Shown: in pieces, positions 1 to 5,564 of the stretch
Layout of the letters: the number at the start of each line of letters is the position of its first letter
Position numbering within the stretch: position 1 is the stretch's first letter
From: JBOGGN01 sp050744165
Lineage (GTDB): Bacteria > Actinomycetota > Acidimicrobiia > Acidimicrobiales > Palsa-688
Assembly: GCA_050744165.1 (NCBI GenBank)
Contig: JBOGGN010000169.1
Span: 1-6,320, forward strand
DNA length: 6,320 bases
Reading direction: 5' to 3'
Notes under the pieces: model-generated
Seen by the model: the letters and a program-made list of their open reading frames with translations, nothing else
Database searches by the model: none
What the model was told of the DNA's origin: nothing
Position numbers and translations under genes: made by a program

Positions 1-40
1 ATCCATATTTGTGCGTCGCGTGCTCCATCGACACGGCTAG

Positions 41-61
41 CACTTCGCGAGCGCGGAAGTG
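41..61 (-). repeat. Inverted repeat overlapping the selC 3' end
   Basis: CACTTC (61-56 on the minus strand, inside the tRNA acceptor 3' strand) is exactly complementary to GAAGTG (46-41) just downstream. The intervening bases can extend the stem with one bulged C. No T tract follows, so it is not a classical intrinsic terminator. It could be a termination or 3'-processing hairpin that competes with acceptor stem formation, or it could be chance in GC-rich DNA. Confidence 0.4.
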
Positions 62-149
62 GCCAGGGACGGAATCGAACCGCCGACAGGGATCGCCTAT
101 CCCAACCGCTTTGAAGGCGGCGGAGCCCACCAGGTGCCCGGACACCTCC
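54..149 (-). tRNA. selC: tRNA-Sec (anticodon UCA), atypical acceptor/T region
   Basis: Selenocysteine tRNA, which decodes UGA with SelA/SelB and a SECIS element. Read on the minus strand: the acceptor 5' strand GGAGGTGT (149-142) pairs with CCACTTCC (62-55), with one G-T wobble and one T-C mismatch. The D-loop TGGT follows. The anticodon stem GCCGC/GCGGT (121-117/109-105) encloses loop CTTCAAA, giving anticodon TCA at 114-112. A long variable arm has stem GGGAT/ATCCC (103-99/93-89). The T arm is GGCGG-TTCGATT-CCGTC (84-68). The discriminator is G54 and no CCA is encoded, as is common in actinobacteria. Oddity: five extra bases, CCTGG (67-63), lie between the T stem and the 8-nt acceptor strand, and the canonical D stem (GGGCACC/GGGCTCC) has two mismatches. 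The extra bases can pair with CCGGG (141-137). The UCA anticodon, TGGT loop and long variable arm make the tRNA-Sec identity fairly secure; whether it is functional is not. Confidence 0.78.
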
Positions 150-156
150 GCCGGCG

Positions 157-162
157 ACCTTA
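157..162 (-). promoter_or_regulatory. Candidate -10 box of selC
   Basis: TAAGGT on the minus strand matches the actinobacterial TAnnnT -10 pattern. It lies between the stop of the upstream gene and selC, exactly 7 nt before the first base of the tRNA. Transcription would then begin at or within a base or two of tRNA position 1. No convincing -35 was found at 16-18 bp, so the tRNA may also be read from the upstream gene. Confidence 0.35.
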
Positions 163-168
163 GTGCCT

Positions 169-1155
169 TCAGCCGCCCGAGCGGTCGCCTTCCCCACCCG
201 GGTCTGCGCCCGAAAGAGCGCCTCCCGTGACCGGCTCCCCGAGCAGGCCGGTCGCCGCGGCCAGCTCGACTGACCACCGCCACATGACCGTGATGGCCCC
301 CGGTCCCCCCGTCGGCGAGTGACGGGCGGGGCAGCCCCGGGTCGTGTAACGAGGCCCAGGGCCCAACTCGAGCGCCGACAGCACCTCCGGCTGCAAGTCC
401 AGCCGGATCAGCCCCTCCTTTGTCCGGTCGACGACGAAATGATCGGCGCCGAACCACGCTCCACCATCCTGGAGGCGGCTGTAGGCGGCGGGAATCTCGG
501 TGAGGTTGAGGGCAGCCAGCTGGTGGACGACCCGGACGCTGGCGCTCAGGATGGCAGCCTTGTCCTTGATCGGCAACGGTTCCCGGGCGTCGAGCACCCG
601 GTTCATGGCCTCGACGGCCTGGACGCAGGTGCTGGCCCCGAAATGCAACCCGCCGTACATGAAGCTGAACGCGTCACGAAGCCTGGCCTTGCCTTCGGGG
701 CCGCCGTCGATACGGAACAAAGCCAGCAGCTCCGCCATGCGGCCGGTCAGCCACCGGGGCCCCTGCGGGCTGAACATGAACGCCAGCTCCGCGTCGAGAT
801 GGAACACCAGCGTGTCGACGTAGGCCCGCCCGAGCTCCGTGAGGGAGGTGATTGAGCCCTCCTGGTACGGGCCCGGGTCTACGGAGACCACCCGCATCTG
901 TGTGAACAGCGAACGAACCAGGCCATAGGGCGGGTGTCGGTGGCGATGGTCGCGAGCCCGTCGCAGCGTCCGGTCGGCGACTGCCGACGCCAGCTCATAC
1001 AGCTGGCCCCGCAGGTCGTCCAACTTGTCGTGGCGCTCCGCAGCCGACAGAGCTTCGAGCTCCCCCACCGTCGGAATCGGTGCCAGCCCCGAGAGGCCGA
1101 TGGCCACGATGTCGCGCCGGCGGTCGGACGCCCGGCGAGCGGGCCGGGAGGGCAT
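169..1155 (-). CDS. Conserved-looking hypothetical protein (328 aa) upstream of selC
   Basis: I do not recognise the family. The ORF looks coding because its composition is balanced, with alternating hydrophobic and acidic helices, unlike the arginine-rich translations of the other frames. The basic N-terminus (about residues 1-15) contains RRASDRRR. A mainly helical middle follows (about 30-235, with RAYVDTLVFHLDAELAFMF and AFSFMYGGLHFGAS). The C-terminal part has a GCPARH motif (Cys275, His279) near a hydrophobic stretch (VMWRWSVELAAA), then a Gly-rich tail. No signal peptide or clear transmembrane helix is seen. The ATG at 1155 was chosen over an in-frame TTG at 1194; neither has a good ribosome binding site, and a GTG near residue 17 is also possible. 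The stop lies 20 bp before selC on the same strand, but no selenium-related function can be read from the sequence, and the gene ends at an ordinary TGA followed two codons later by TAA. Confidence 0.7.
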   Translation of the reverse strand: MPSRPARRASDRRRDIVAIGLSGLAPIPTVGELEALSAAERHDKLDDLRGQLYELASAVADRTLRRARDHRHRHPPYGLVRSLFTQMRVVSVDPGPYQEGSITSLTELGRAYVDTLVFHLDAELAFMFSPQGPRWLTGRMAELLALFRIDGGPEGKARLRDAFSFMYGGLHFGASTCVQAVEAMNRVLDAREPLPIKDKAAILSASVRVVHQLAALNLTEIPAAYSRLQDGGAWFGADHFVVDRTKEGLIRLDLQPEVLSALELGPGPRYTTRGCPARHSPTGGPGAITVMWRWSVELAAATGLLGEPVTGGALSGADPGGEGDRSGG

Positions 1156-1374
1156 GCCCGAGTGTGCTGCCGGGATGGAGCCGGCGCAACCCAAGGGTGG
1201 GAAAACGCCCCGCCTGAGGCTCCAACGGTCGCCGACGGGGACGCGAGGTTAGGGTGTGCCCGGCGAGGCCCGGTTGCCGGGGTCGCTCGGATACCGGAGT
1301 ACCGTTGGGCCACGAAAACGGGGGAAACGGCATCGAAACGCTGGCGCCGCCTGGTCCGGACGCGCCTTGCGGAG
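1156..1374. other. Divergent intergenic region
   Basis: This 219-bp region separates the minus-strand hypothetical gene from the plus-strand methyltransferase unit, so both promoters should lie here. Two opposite TAnnnT boxes overlap at 1246-1255 (TAACCT on the minus strand, TAGGGT on the plus), but neither has a matching -35. A small GC-rich hairpin, CCCGG-TTG-CCGGG, lies at 1269-1281, and TACCG is repeated at 1292-1296 and 1300-1304. None of these is strong enough to name as a promoter or operator. Confidence 0.4.
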
Positions 1375-2175
1375 ATGGAACGGCTGTCGCCGGGCCGGGG
1401 AGTCATCGGTCCCCAGTTCTGGGACGGCCGGGCCCAGCGCTACGCCGACCGGCTGCCGGTGGAGGCGGCGGCCAAGGATCCCTTTTACCGCCGCCTGCGC
1501 CGGGCGGTGGGGCCCCGCAGCACCGTGATGGACGTCGGCGCGGGGACGGGCCGGTTCACCATCAACCTGGCCACTCGGGCCGCCGAGGTGATCGCGGTCG
1601 ACCCGACCGAAGTCATGCTCGACCACCTCCGGGCGGAGGCCGAGCAGCGCGGGCTGACCAATATCCGGGTGATCACCGGCGCCTGGCCCGACGTGGACCT
1701 GGAGCCGGTCGACATCGCGTTCTCGTCCTACGTGCTGCCGCTGATCGAGGACGCCCCCGCCTTCCTGGCCGCCCTCGACCGGGTCGCTCGCCGTCGGGCG
1801 TATGTCTACTTGGGGGCGTTCTCGTCCGACAGCGCCGCCGACCCCCTGTGGCGTCACTTTCATGGCGGCCCCCGCAAGCCCGGTCCCAGCTACCTCGACG
1901 CGGTGGACGTGCTGGCCGAGCTCGGCGTCGAGGCCGACGTCGAGGTGGTCGAGCTCGTCAACCGGACCCGCTATGCCAGCCTCGCCGAGGCGGTCGACGA
2001 CTACAGGGACTTCCTGGTGCTGGCCGACGAACCCGGCGTCCGCCAGGACCTGGAACGCATCCTGCCCTCGTGGCTGGTGCGCCGCAACGGGGCGCTGGCA
2101 CCGCCGTTGCGCTACGTCCCGGCAGCCGTTATCAGCTGGCCCGGTGGCAGCATCGAGTCGAACCAAGGACGGTGA
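1375..2175 (+). CDS. Class I SAM-dependent methyltransferase
   Basis: Predicted cytoplasmic enzyme of 266 aa that transfers a methyl group from S-adenosylmethionine; the acceptor is unknown. The N-terminal FWDGRAQRYADRL (about 15-27) resembles the lead-in helix of many small-molecule methyltransferases. Motif I is VMDVGAGTGRF (51-61), the glycine-rich SAM loop. The acidic residue that would bind the SAM ribose is Asp76 in VIAVDPTEVMLDHL. The next strand is VDIAFSSYVLPLI (112-124). The C-terminal half (about 150-255) carries no motif I can tie to a substrate. ATG 1375 is the only standard start in this frame before the conserved core. GGAG touches it directly, which is too close for a normal ribosome binding site, so the start is moderately certain. 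It is the first gene of a three-gene unit; the next start lies 4 bp past the stop. Confidence 0.88.
   Translation: MERLSPGRGVIGPQFWDGRAQRYADRLPVEAAAKDPFYRRLRRAVGPRSTVMDVGAGTGRFTINLATRAAEVIAVDPTEVMLDHLRAEAEQRGLTNIRVITGAWPDVDLEPVDIAFSSYVLPLIEDAPAFLAALDRVARRRAYVYLGAFSSDSAADPLWRHFHGGPRKPGPSYLDAVDVLAELGVEADVEVVELVNRTRYASLAEAVDDYRDFLVLADEPGVRQDLERILPSWLVRRNGALAPPLRYVPAAVISWPGGSIESNQGR
2165..2172 (+). promoter_or_regulatory. Ribosome binding site deciding the GTG start of the CDF gene
   Basis: AAGGACGG lies 7 nt upstream of GTG 2180 and overlaps the last codons and stop of the methyltransferase gene. The reading frame is open for about 370 bp further upstream, but that part is an out-of-frame shadow of the methyltransferase, so this site fixes the start. 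Confidence 0.65.
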
Positions 2176-2179
2176 TCGG

Positions 2180-3145
2180 GTGCACCTTCTGACCGACCAG
2201 CAGGAATGGGATCCGTTCCCTCCCATCGGCGAGGCTCAGGCCGCCGCCGACCTGGCTGACCGGCGGGCCGGGCGGCGGGCGCTGGCCGTCTCCGCCGCCG
2301 GCCTGGCTGCGACCGGCGCCATCGAGCTGGTCATCGCGGTCGTGAGCGGCTCGGTCGGGCTGCTCGGTGACGCCATTCACAACCTCTCGGACGTGTCCAC
2401 ATCGCTGGTTCTGGTGGCCGGGTTCCGGCTGTCGGCCCGGCCGGCAACGCCTCGATTCCCCTATGGGTACGAGCGGGCCGAGGACCTCGGGGGTCTCGGC
2501 GTCGCCCTAGTGGTGTGGCTGAGCGCCGCCTTCGCCGGCGTCGCCAGCGTCCACAAGCTGACCGAGCACGGTCACACCTCCGACGTCGGCCTCGGCATCG
2601 CGGCCACAGTCGTCGGCATCGCCGGCAACCAGCTGGTCGCCCGCTACAAGGGCCGAGTCGGCCACCGCATCCACTCCGCCGCCCTGGTGGCTGATGCCCA
2701 CCATTCGTGGCTTGATTCGCTGGCGTCGGGCGGCGCACTGGTGGGCCTGGCCGGTGTCGCCCTCGGCGTGCCGTGGGCCGACGGCGTCGCCGGATTGATC
2801 GTCACCGGCTTCATCGTCCACGTCGGCTGGAAAGTCACCTCCGAACTGTTGGTGCACCTCATGGACGGCGTCGAACCCGCGGTCTTAGAGCGAGCCGAGC
2901 ACGCGGCGCTTTCGGTGCCCGGCGTTGGCCACGTTCACGTCCGAGCTCGCTGGCTCGGGCGGTCGCTCCTGATCGAACTCGACGGTTTCATCGCCGGGAG
3001 CAACGCCCTCGACGCCGCCGAGGCCCGCGGCCGGGCCGTCCGGGAGGCGGTGATGGCCGCTGTTCCCGAGAGCCGAGCAGTGCTCTGGACGCCGCACAGT
3101 CTGCCGCTGGCCGACGCTCGGCGAGCAACGAACGGGAAGGAGTAG
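2180..3145 (+). CDS. Cation diffusion facilitator (CDF) metal efflux transporter
   Basis: Inner-membrane metal/proton antiporter of 321 aa, the usual length for bacterial CDF proteins (Zn, Co, Cd, Fe or Mn export). After a polar N-terminus of about 33 residues come about six membrane helices (near 35-56, 66-84, 102-125, 134-154, 177-197 and 201-221). The transport site is visible: GDAIHNLSD in helix 2 (His67, Asp71) and HHSWLDS in helix 5 (His175, Asp179), each an HxxxD pair, as in zinc-type CzcD/ZitB-like members. FPYGYERAEDLGGL (93-106) is the family signature after helix 2. Residues from about 228 form the cytoplasmic ferredoxin-like domain (VPGVGHVHVRARWLG...LLIELD). GTG 2180 is preceded by AAGGACGG. 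The stop lies 5 bp before the DJ-1/PfpI start, so co-transcription is very likely. The HxxxD pairs favour zinc, but the metal is an inference. Confidence 0.95.
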   Translation: MHLLTDQQEWDPFPPIGEAQAAADLADRRAGRRALAVSAAGLAATGAIELVIAVVSGSVGLLGDAIHNLSDVSTSLVLVAGFRLSARPATPRFPYGYERAEDLGGLGVALVVWLSAAFAGVASVHKLTEHGHTSDVGLGIAATVVGIAGNQLVARYKGRVGHRIHSAALVADAHHSWLDSLASGGALVGLAGVALGVPWADGVAGLIVTGFIVHVGWKVTSELLVHLMDGVEPAVLERAEHAALSVPGVGHVHVRARWLGRSLLIELDGFIAGSNALDAAEARGRAVREAVMAAVPESRAVLWTPHSLPLADARRATNGKE

Positions 3146-3150
3146 AGGAC

Positions 3151-3747
3151 ATGAGTGAGACCGAAGGCGACCCGCTGCGGATCGCGGTGGTGTTGTTCGC
3201 CGGCGCCGAAGAGCTGGACTGGGCCGGGCCGTGGGAAGTCTTCGGCGCCTGGGCCCGGCTGTGGCCAGGCGACCACGTGGAGGTCTTCACGGTGGCCGAT
3301 GAGTCCGGCCCGCTGCGCTGTGCCAATGGCCTGCAGGCCATCGCCGAGCGGAGCTGGGATGACGCAGGCCGCATCGATGTCCTCGTCTATCCCGGCGGGG
3401 CGGGCACGATGGCCCAGATCGGGGACGAGACCGTGCGCTCCCGGCTCCGCAAACTGGCAGCGGCGGTTCCCGTAATGGCGTCGGTGTGCACCGGTTCGCT
3501 GGTTTTCGCCGACGCCGGCTTGCTGGACGGGCGGCCGGCGACGACCCACTGGGCATCGCTCGACGACCTGGCCCGGCTGGGATCGGGCATCGAGGTCCGG
3601 CCCGACGACCGCTTCGTCGACGACGGCCAGATCGTCACCGGTGCCGGCGTGTCGGCTGGCATCGACTTGGCGCTGCACCTGGTGGCCCGGCTCCATTCGC
3701 CGGAGCGGTCGGCCCAGGTCCGCCGGGTCATTCAGTACGAACCTTGA
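3151..3747 (+). CDS. DJ-1/PfpI-family protein, isonitrile hydratase-like
   Basis: Cytoplasmic protein of 198 aa with the class I glutamine amidotransferase-like fold, about the full length of a single-domain member. Motifs in order: IAVVLFAG (11-18); ELDWAGPWEVFG (21-32) with Asp23; VLVYPGGAGT (77-86); the nucleophile elbow ASVCTGSLVFADAGLLDGR with Cys113; ATTHW (130-134); and TGAGVSAGIDLALHLVARL (163-181). The Cys-Thr-Gly elbow together with TTHW is typical of the branch that includes isonitrile hydratase (InhA) and the N-terminal domain of GATase-type AraC regulators; no AraC DNA-binding domain follows here. The activity could be isonitrile hydration, a glyoxalase/chaperone-like role, or something unassigned. 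ATG 3151 has a strong GGAAGGAG (3135-3142) eight bases upstream that overlaps the end of the CDF gene, so it is the last gene of the methyltransferase-CDF unit. Confidence 0.92.
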   Translation: MSETEGDPLRIAVVLFAGAEELDWAGPWEVFGAWARLWPGDHVEVFTVADESGPLRCANGLQAIAERSWDDAGRIDVLVYPGGAGTMAQIGDETVRSRLRKLAAAVPVMASVCTGSLVFADAGLLDGRPATTHWASLDDLARLGSGIEVRPDDRFVDDGQIVTGAGVSAGIDLALHLVARLHSPERSAQVRRVIQYEP

Positions 3748-3753
3748 GGCGCG

Positions 3754-3782
3754 TTGACCGCCGCCACCGGTATACCTAGACT
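3754..3782 (+). promoter_or_regulatory. Promoter of the padR-HAAS unit
   Basis: The -35 box TTGACC (3754-3759) and -10 box TAGACT (3777-3782) are separated by 17 bp. The expected transcription start falls at about 3789-3791, on the padR ATG, so the message is probably leaderless. The -10 box lies inside the inverted repeat at 3772-3792, which explains repression by occlusion. Confidence 0.72.
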
Positions 3783-3792
3783 GTCTAGGTAT
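3772..3792. promoter_or_regulatory. Probable PadR operator (perfect 9-3-9 inverted repeat)
   Basis: Half-sites ATACCTAGA (3772-3780) and TCTAGGTAT (3784-3792) are exact reverse complements separated by CTG. The site covers the -10 box, the predicted transcription start and the first two bases of the padR ATG. AT-rich palindromes directly upstream of padR-type genes are the usual autoregulatory targets of this family, so binding by the encoded PadR is a strong inference. Confidence 0.8.
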
Positions 3793-4216
3793 GAACATGG
3801 ATTTGGCTAAGGGCCACCTTGAACTTTTGCTCTTGGGCGTGCTCGCTGACGGGCCTCGCCACGGCTATGCCGTGATCTCGGACCTCCGGGAGCGCACCGA
3901 CGGCGCCTTTGAACTGACCGAGGGCACGGTGTACCCGGCGCTCCACCGCCTCCAGGACGCCGGCCAGCTGGCCAGCGACTGGGAGGAGGTCGGTGGCCGA
4001 CGGCGACGCATCTACCGGATCACCGACGCCGGCCGGTCGGCCCTCGTGACCGAGACCAGGCGCTGGCAGGGCTTCGCGGCGGCGGTCGATACCGTCCTCG
4101 GGCCCCGCTCATCGGCCGCGATGGCTTCCCTCCTCCGGCCTCGCCCATCAGCGTCGCTGGCCGCTCTCCTCCGGCGAGGCACATTGGTAGCACCGGCCCT
4201 GGGATGGGGACGATGA
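3791..4216 (+). CDS. PadR-family transcriptional regulator
   Basis: Dimeric winged-helix repressor of 141 aa. The N-terminal domain (about 8-90) has the family pattern: GHLELLLLGVLADGPRHGY (8-26), a recognition region with EGTVYPALHRLQDAG (44-58), and the wing GGRRRRIYRITDAGRSAL (68-85). RRWQGFAAAVDTVLG (90-104) is where short PadR-s2-like proteins usually end. Here about 37 further residues (105-141), rich in Ala, Leu, Arg and Pro, have no recognisable domain. ATG 3791 coincides with the predicted transcription start; ATG 3797, six bases later, has AGGT upstream and is an alternative start. The stop overlaps the next gene's start as ATGA (4213-4216), so the two genes are translationally coupled. 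The perfect inverted repeat at 3772-3792 points to autorepression. The inducing signal is unknown. Confidence 0.93.
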   Translation: MNMDLAKGHLELLLLGVLADGPRHGYAVISDLRERTDGAFELTEGTVYPALHRLQDAGQLASDWEEVGGRRRRIYRITDAGRSALVTETRRWQGFAAAVDTVLGPRSSAAMASLLRPRPSASLAALLRRGTLVAPALGWGR

Positions 4217-5007
4217 GCGGCGACAGCCCGGTCGAGGAGTATCTCGACCAGCTGCTGCTGGCCGCGCCGGGCGCACCCCGCCAGGTGCGGGCGCTGCTCG
4301 CGGAGGCCGAAAGCCACCTCTGGGACGCCACCGCTGAGGGCGTGGCTCGCGGCCTGCCACAAGTCGAAGCCGAGCGCCACGCGGTGGCCCGCTTCGGACC
4401 GGTCCGCACCGTGGCCGACGCCGAAGCCCGCCGGCAATCCGTGCCCCTCTGGAATCTCCTCCGCCAGATCGCCACTTCGGCGATCCACCTTGGCAGCCTC
4501 GCGGCGGTGGCCGTCGGGGTGAGCGGCGTGCTGCTGTGGATCTTCGCTGCCATCGGGGGCTCGACGTTCGTCGTCAACATCTCGCACCACACGTACCTGT
4601 CGCCGTCGGATTGCGCTCGTTGGCTGTCCGGGGCCCCGGCCCACCAAAGCTGTTACCAGGCGGCACTCGGCGACTGGCGGTTCGACGAGGTCGCCTTCCG
4701 GCTTGCGGCCGGCGTGCTCGGAGTGGTCGGTCTGGGCGTCTACCTGTGGGTGCGGCGCTGGCGGGGCTTTGGCGATCTTCCGGGCAACGTGGTCGACACC
4801 ATCGCCACCACGGGGTTCGTGGCCGGCGGGTTGTTCTTGGCCGGCCTTGGGGCTGACTGGCTGATCCAGGGCAACAACGGCGCCGGCCAGTGGCTCTCGG
4901 CGGCTCCCGTCGCTCTGGCCCTCGGGATCTACTTCGGCATGCGGTTGCAGTCGGCGCTGCGCCAGCCGGCGATGCCACGCCTGATAGCGCCCGCCGCCGT
5001 CATCTGA
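4213..5007 (+). CDS. Membrane protein with N-terminal HAAS/permease-prefix domain
   Basis: Integral membrane protein of 264 aa and the usual partner of a short PadR regulator. Residues 5-75 form the helical HAAS-type prefix: VEEYLDQLLLAAPG, then LLAEAESHLWDATAEGVARGLPQVEAERHAVARFGP, a pattern shared with DUF1700-like and permease-prefix proteins. About four transmembrane helices follow (near 90-113, 162-181, 196-217 and 229-245). The loop between helices 1 and 2 (about 115-160), probably outside the cell, contains Cys134 and Cys147, which could form a disulfide. ATG 4213 is chosen over ATG 4204 because it overlaps the padR stop as ATGA and has GGGGA just upstream. Proteins with this pairing are thought to sense or respond at the membrane, but the role of this one is not established. 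No permease core or ATPase is present. Confidence 0.85.
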   Translation: MSGDSPVEEYLDQLLLAAPGAPRQVRALLAEAESHLWDATAEGVARGLPQVEAERHAVARFGPVRTVADAEARRQSVPLWNLLRQIATSAIHLGSLAAVAVGVSGVLLWIFAAIGGSTFVVNISHHTYLSPSDCARWLSGAPAHQSCYQAALGDWRFDEVAFRLAAGVLGVVGLGVYLWVRRWRGFGDLPGNVVDTIATTGFVAGGLFLAGLGADWLIQGNNGAGQWLSAAPVALALGIYFGMRLQSALRQPAMPRLIAPAAVI

Positions 5008-5041
5008 CGGAGCCCCCGTTCTCGCCCTTTGGTGAGTGGTC

Positions 5042-5056
5042 CGCGGCGATACCGCG
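5042..5056 (+). other. Small hairpin in the gap between the HAAS and VOC genes
   Basis: CGCGG (5042-5046) and CCGCG (5052-5056) form a 5-bp perfect stem around CGATA, 35 bp past the HAAS gene stop. No T tract follows. It is the only candidate terminator for the padR unit in this 90-bp gap and is weak. Confidence 0.2.
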
Positions 5057-5084
5057 CACTCTGCCCGGTAATCGGGAGCGGTGG

Positions 5085-5090
5085 TACCTT
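5085..5090 (+). promoter_or_regulatory. -10 box for a leaderless VOC gene transcript
   Basis: TACCTT (TAnnnT) lies 7 nt before ATG 5098, placing the transcription start on the start codon. The -35 is poor (CTGCCC at 5061-5066, 18-bp spacer). No ribosome binding site lies at a useful distance from the ATG, which supports the leaderless reading. Confidence 0.5.
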
Positions 5091-5097
5091 CCGGCCA

Positions 5098-5499
5098 ATG
5101 TTGGCCGCTTTGCACTACGTTGGCTTCGTCCCCGTGTCCGATACCTCGGCGGCGCGGCGCTTTTACGGGGACGTACTCGGCCTGCCGGTCGTCGACGACA
5201 GCCCCTTCGCCGTCGTCGTAGACGCCCACGGCACGCAGGTGCGCCTGACGGTCGTGCCCCACCTGACGCCTCAGCCCTTCACCGTCGCCGGATGGGCGAC
5301 CGCGGACATCGATGCCACCGTTGCTGCTCTCGCTGGTGCCGGGGTCGCTTTCATCCGCTACGAGGGCATGGAACAAGACGATCTCGGCATTTGGACAGCT
5401 CCTGGCGGCGACCGAGTGGCGTGGTTCCGGGACCCATTCGACAACACGCTGTCGATCAGCACGACCGGCCTCGCGACATCGATCCCGCCTGGCGTGTAG
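5098..5499 (+). CDS. VOC-family (glyoxalase/bleomycin-resistance fold) protein
   Basis: Small cytoplasmic protein of 133 aa with two beta-alpha-beta-beta-beta modules. Module 1 begins LHYVGFVPVSDTSAARRFY (5-23) and continues FYGDVLGLPVV (22-32); module 2 contains VAGWATADIDATVAALAGAGV (63-83) and ends at FRDPFDNTLSI (110-120). The length is typical of stand-alone VOC proteins. His6 sits at the first metal-ligand position, but the other three usual ligand positions look replaced: no acid in the TQVRLTV strand (46-52), no His at the start of module 2, and Ser119 where the final Glu of DPxGNxLEI is expected. It may bind a ligand without a catalytic metal, so glyoxalase I activity is unlikely. 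ATG 5098 is preferred to upstream in-frame codons because family similarity starts at LHYVGF and a -10 box lies 7 nt before it. It appears to be a single-gene unit. Confidence 0.85.
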   Translation: MLAALHYVGFVPVSDTSAARRFYGDVLGLPVVDDSPFAVVVDAHGTQVRLTVVPHLTPQPFTVAGWATADIDATVAALAGAGVAFIRYEGMEQDDLGIWTAPGGDRVAWFRDPFDNTLSISTTGLATSIPPGV

Positions 5500-5506
5500 G
5501 CCCGAT

Positions 5507-5523
5507 GCGGCCGCCCGGGCCGC
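5507..5523 (+). terminator. GC-rich hairpin after the VOC gene
   Basis: GCGGCC (5507-5512) and GGCCGC (5518-5523) form a perfect 6-bp stem around GCCCG, 7 bp past the VOC stop. No T run follows (GTATATG), so it would be a non-canonical terminator of the kind seen in high-GC actinobacteria. Confidence 0.4.
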
Positions 5524-5564
5524 GTATATGCTGCCTGAAGGTAGCTGATCAGTCGACCTATGTG

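Noticed and set aside
169..171. Possible selenocysteine readthrough of the TGA next to selC
   Set aside because: Only two codons follow before an in-frame TAA, so readthrough would add nothing meaningful.
1246..1255. Overlapping divergent -10 boxes
   Set aside because: Both match only the loose TAnnnT pattern and neither has a -35 at 16-18 bp, so they are mentioned in the intergenic entry but not called promoters.
934..1374. Upstream extension of the methyltransferase reading frame
   Set aside because: It lies antisense to the minus-strand protein gene up to 1155, is low-quality sequence without family similarity, and has no standard start near the domain; the ATG at 1375 is preferred.
2143..2165. 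T-arm-like string near the end of the methyltransferase gene
   Set aside because: No acceptor, D or anticodon arm surrounds it, and it lies inside a coding region.
1802..2179. Upstream extension of the CDF reading frame
   Set aside because: It is an out-of-frame shadow of the methyltransferase, rich in Arg, Ser and Trp; a ribosome binding site marks GTG 2180 as the start.
4012..5376. Long minus-strand open frame opposite the padR, HAAS and VOC genes
   Set aside because: Its product is a low-complexity Arg/Ala/Gly/His/Asp-rich chain without motifs, as expected for an antisense shadow in high-GC DNA; the plus-strand genes have clear domains.
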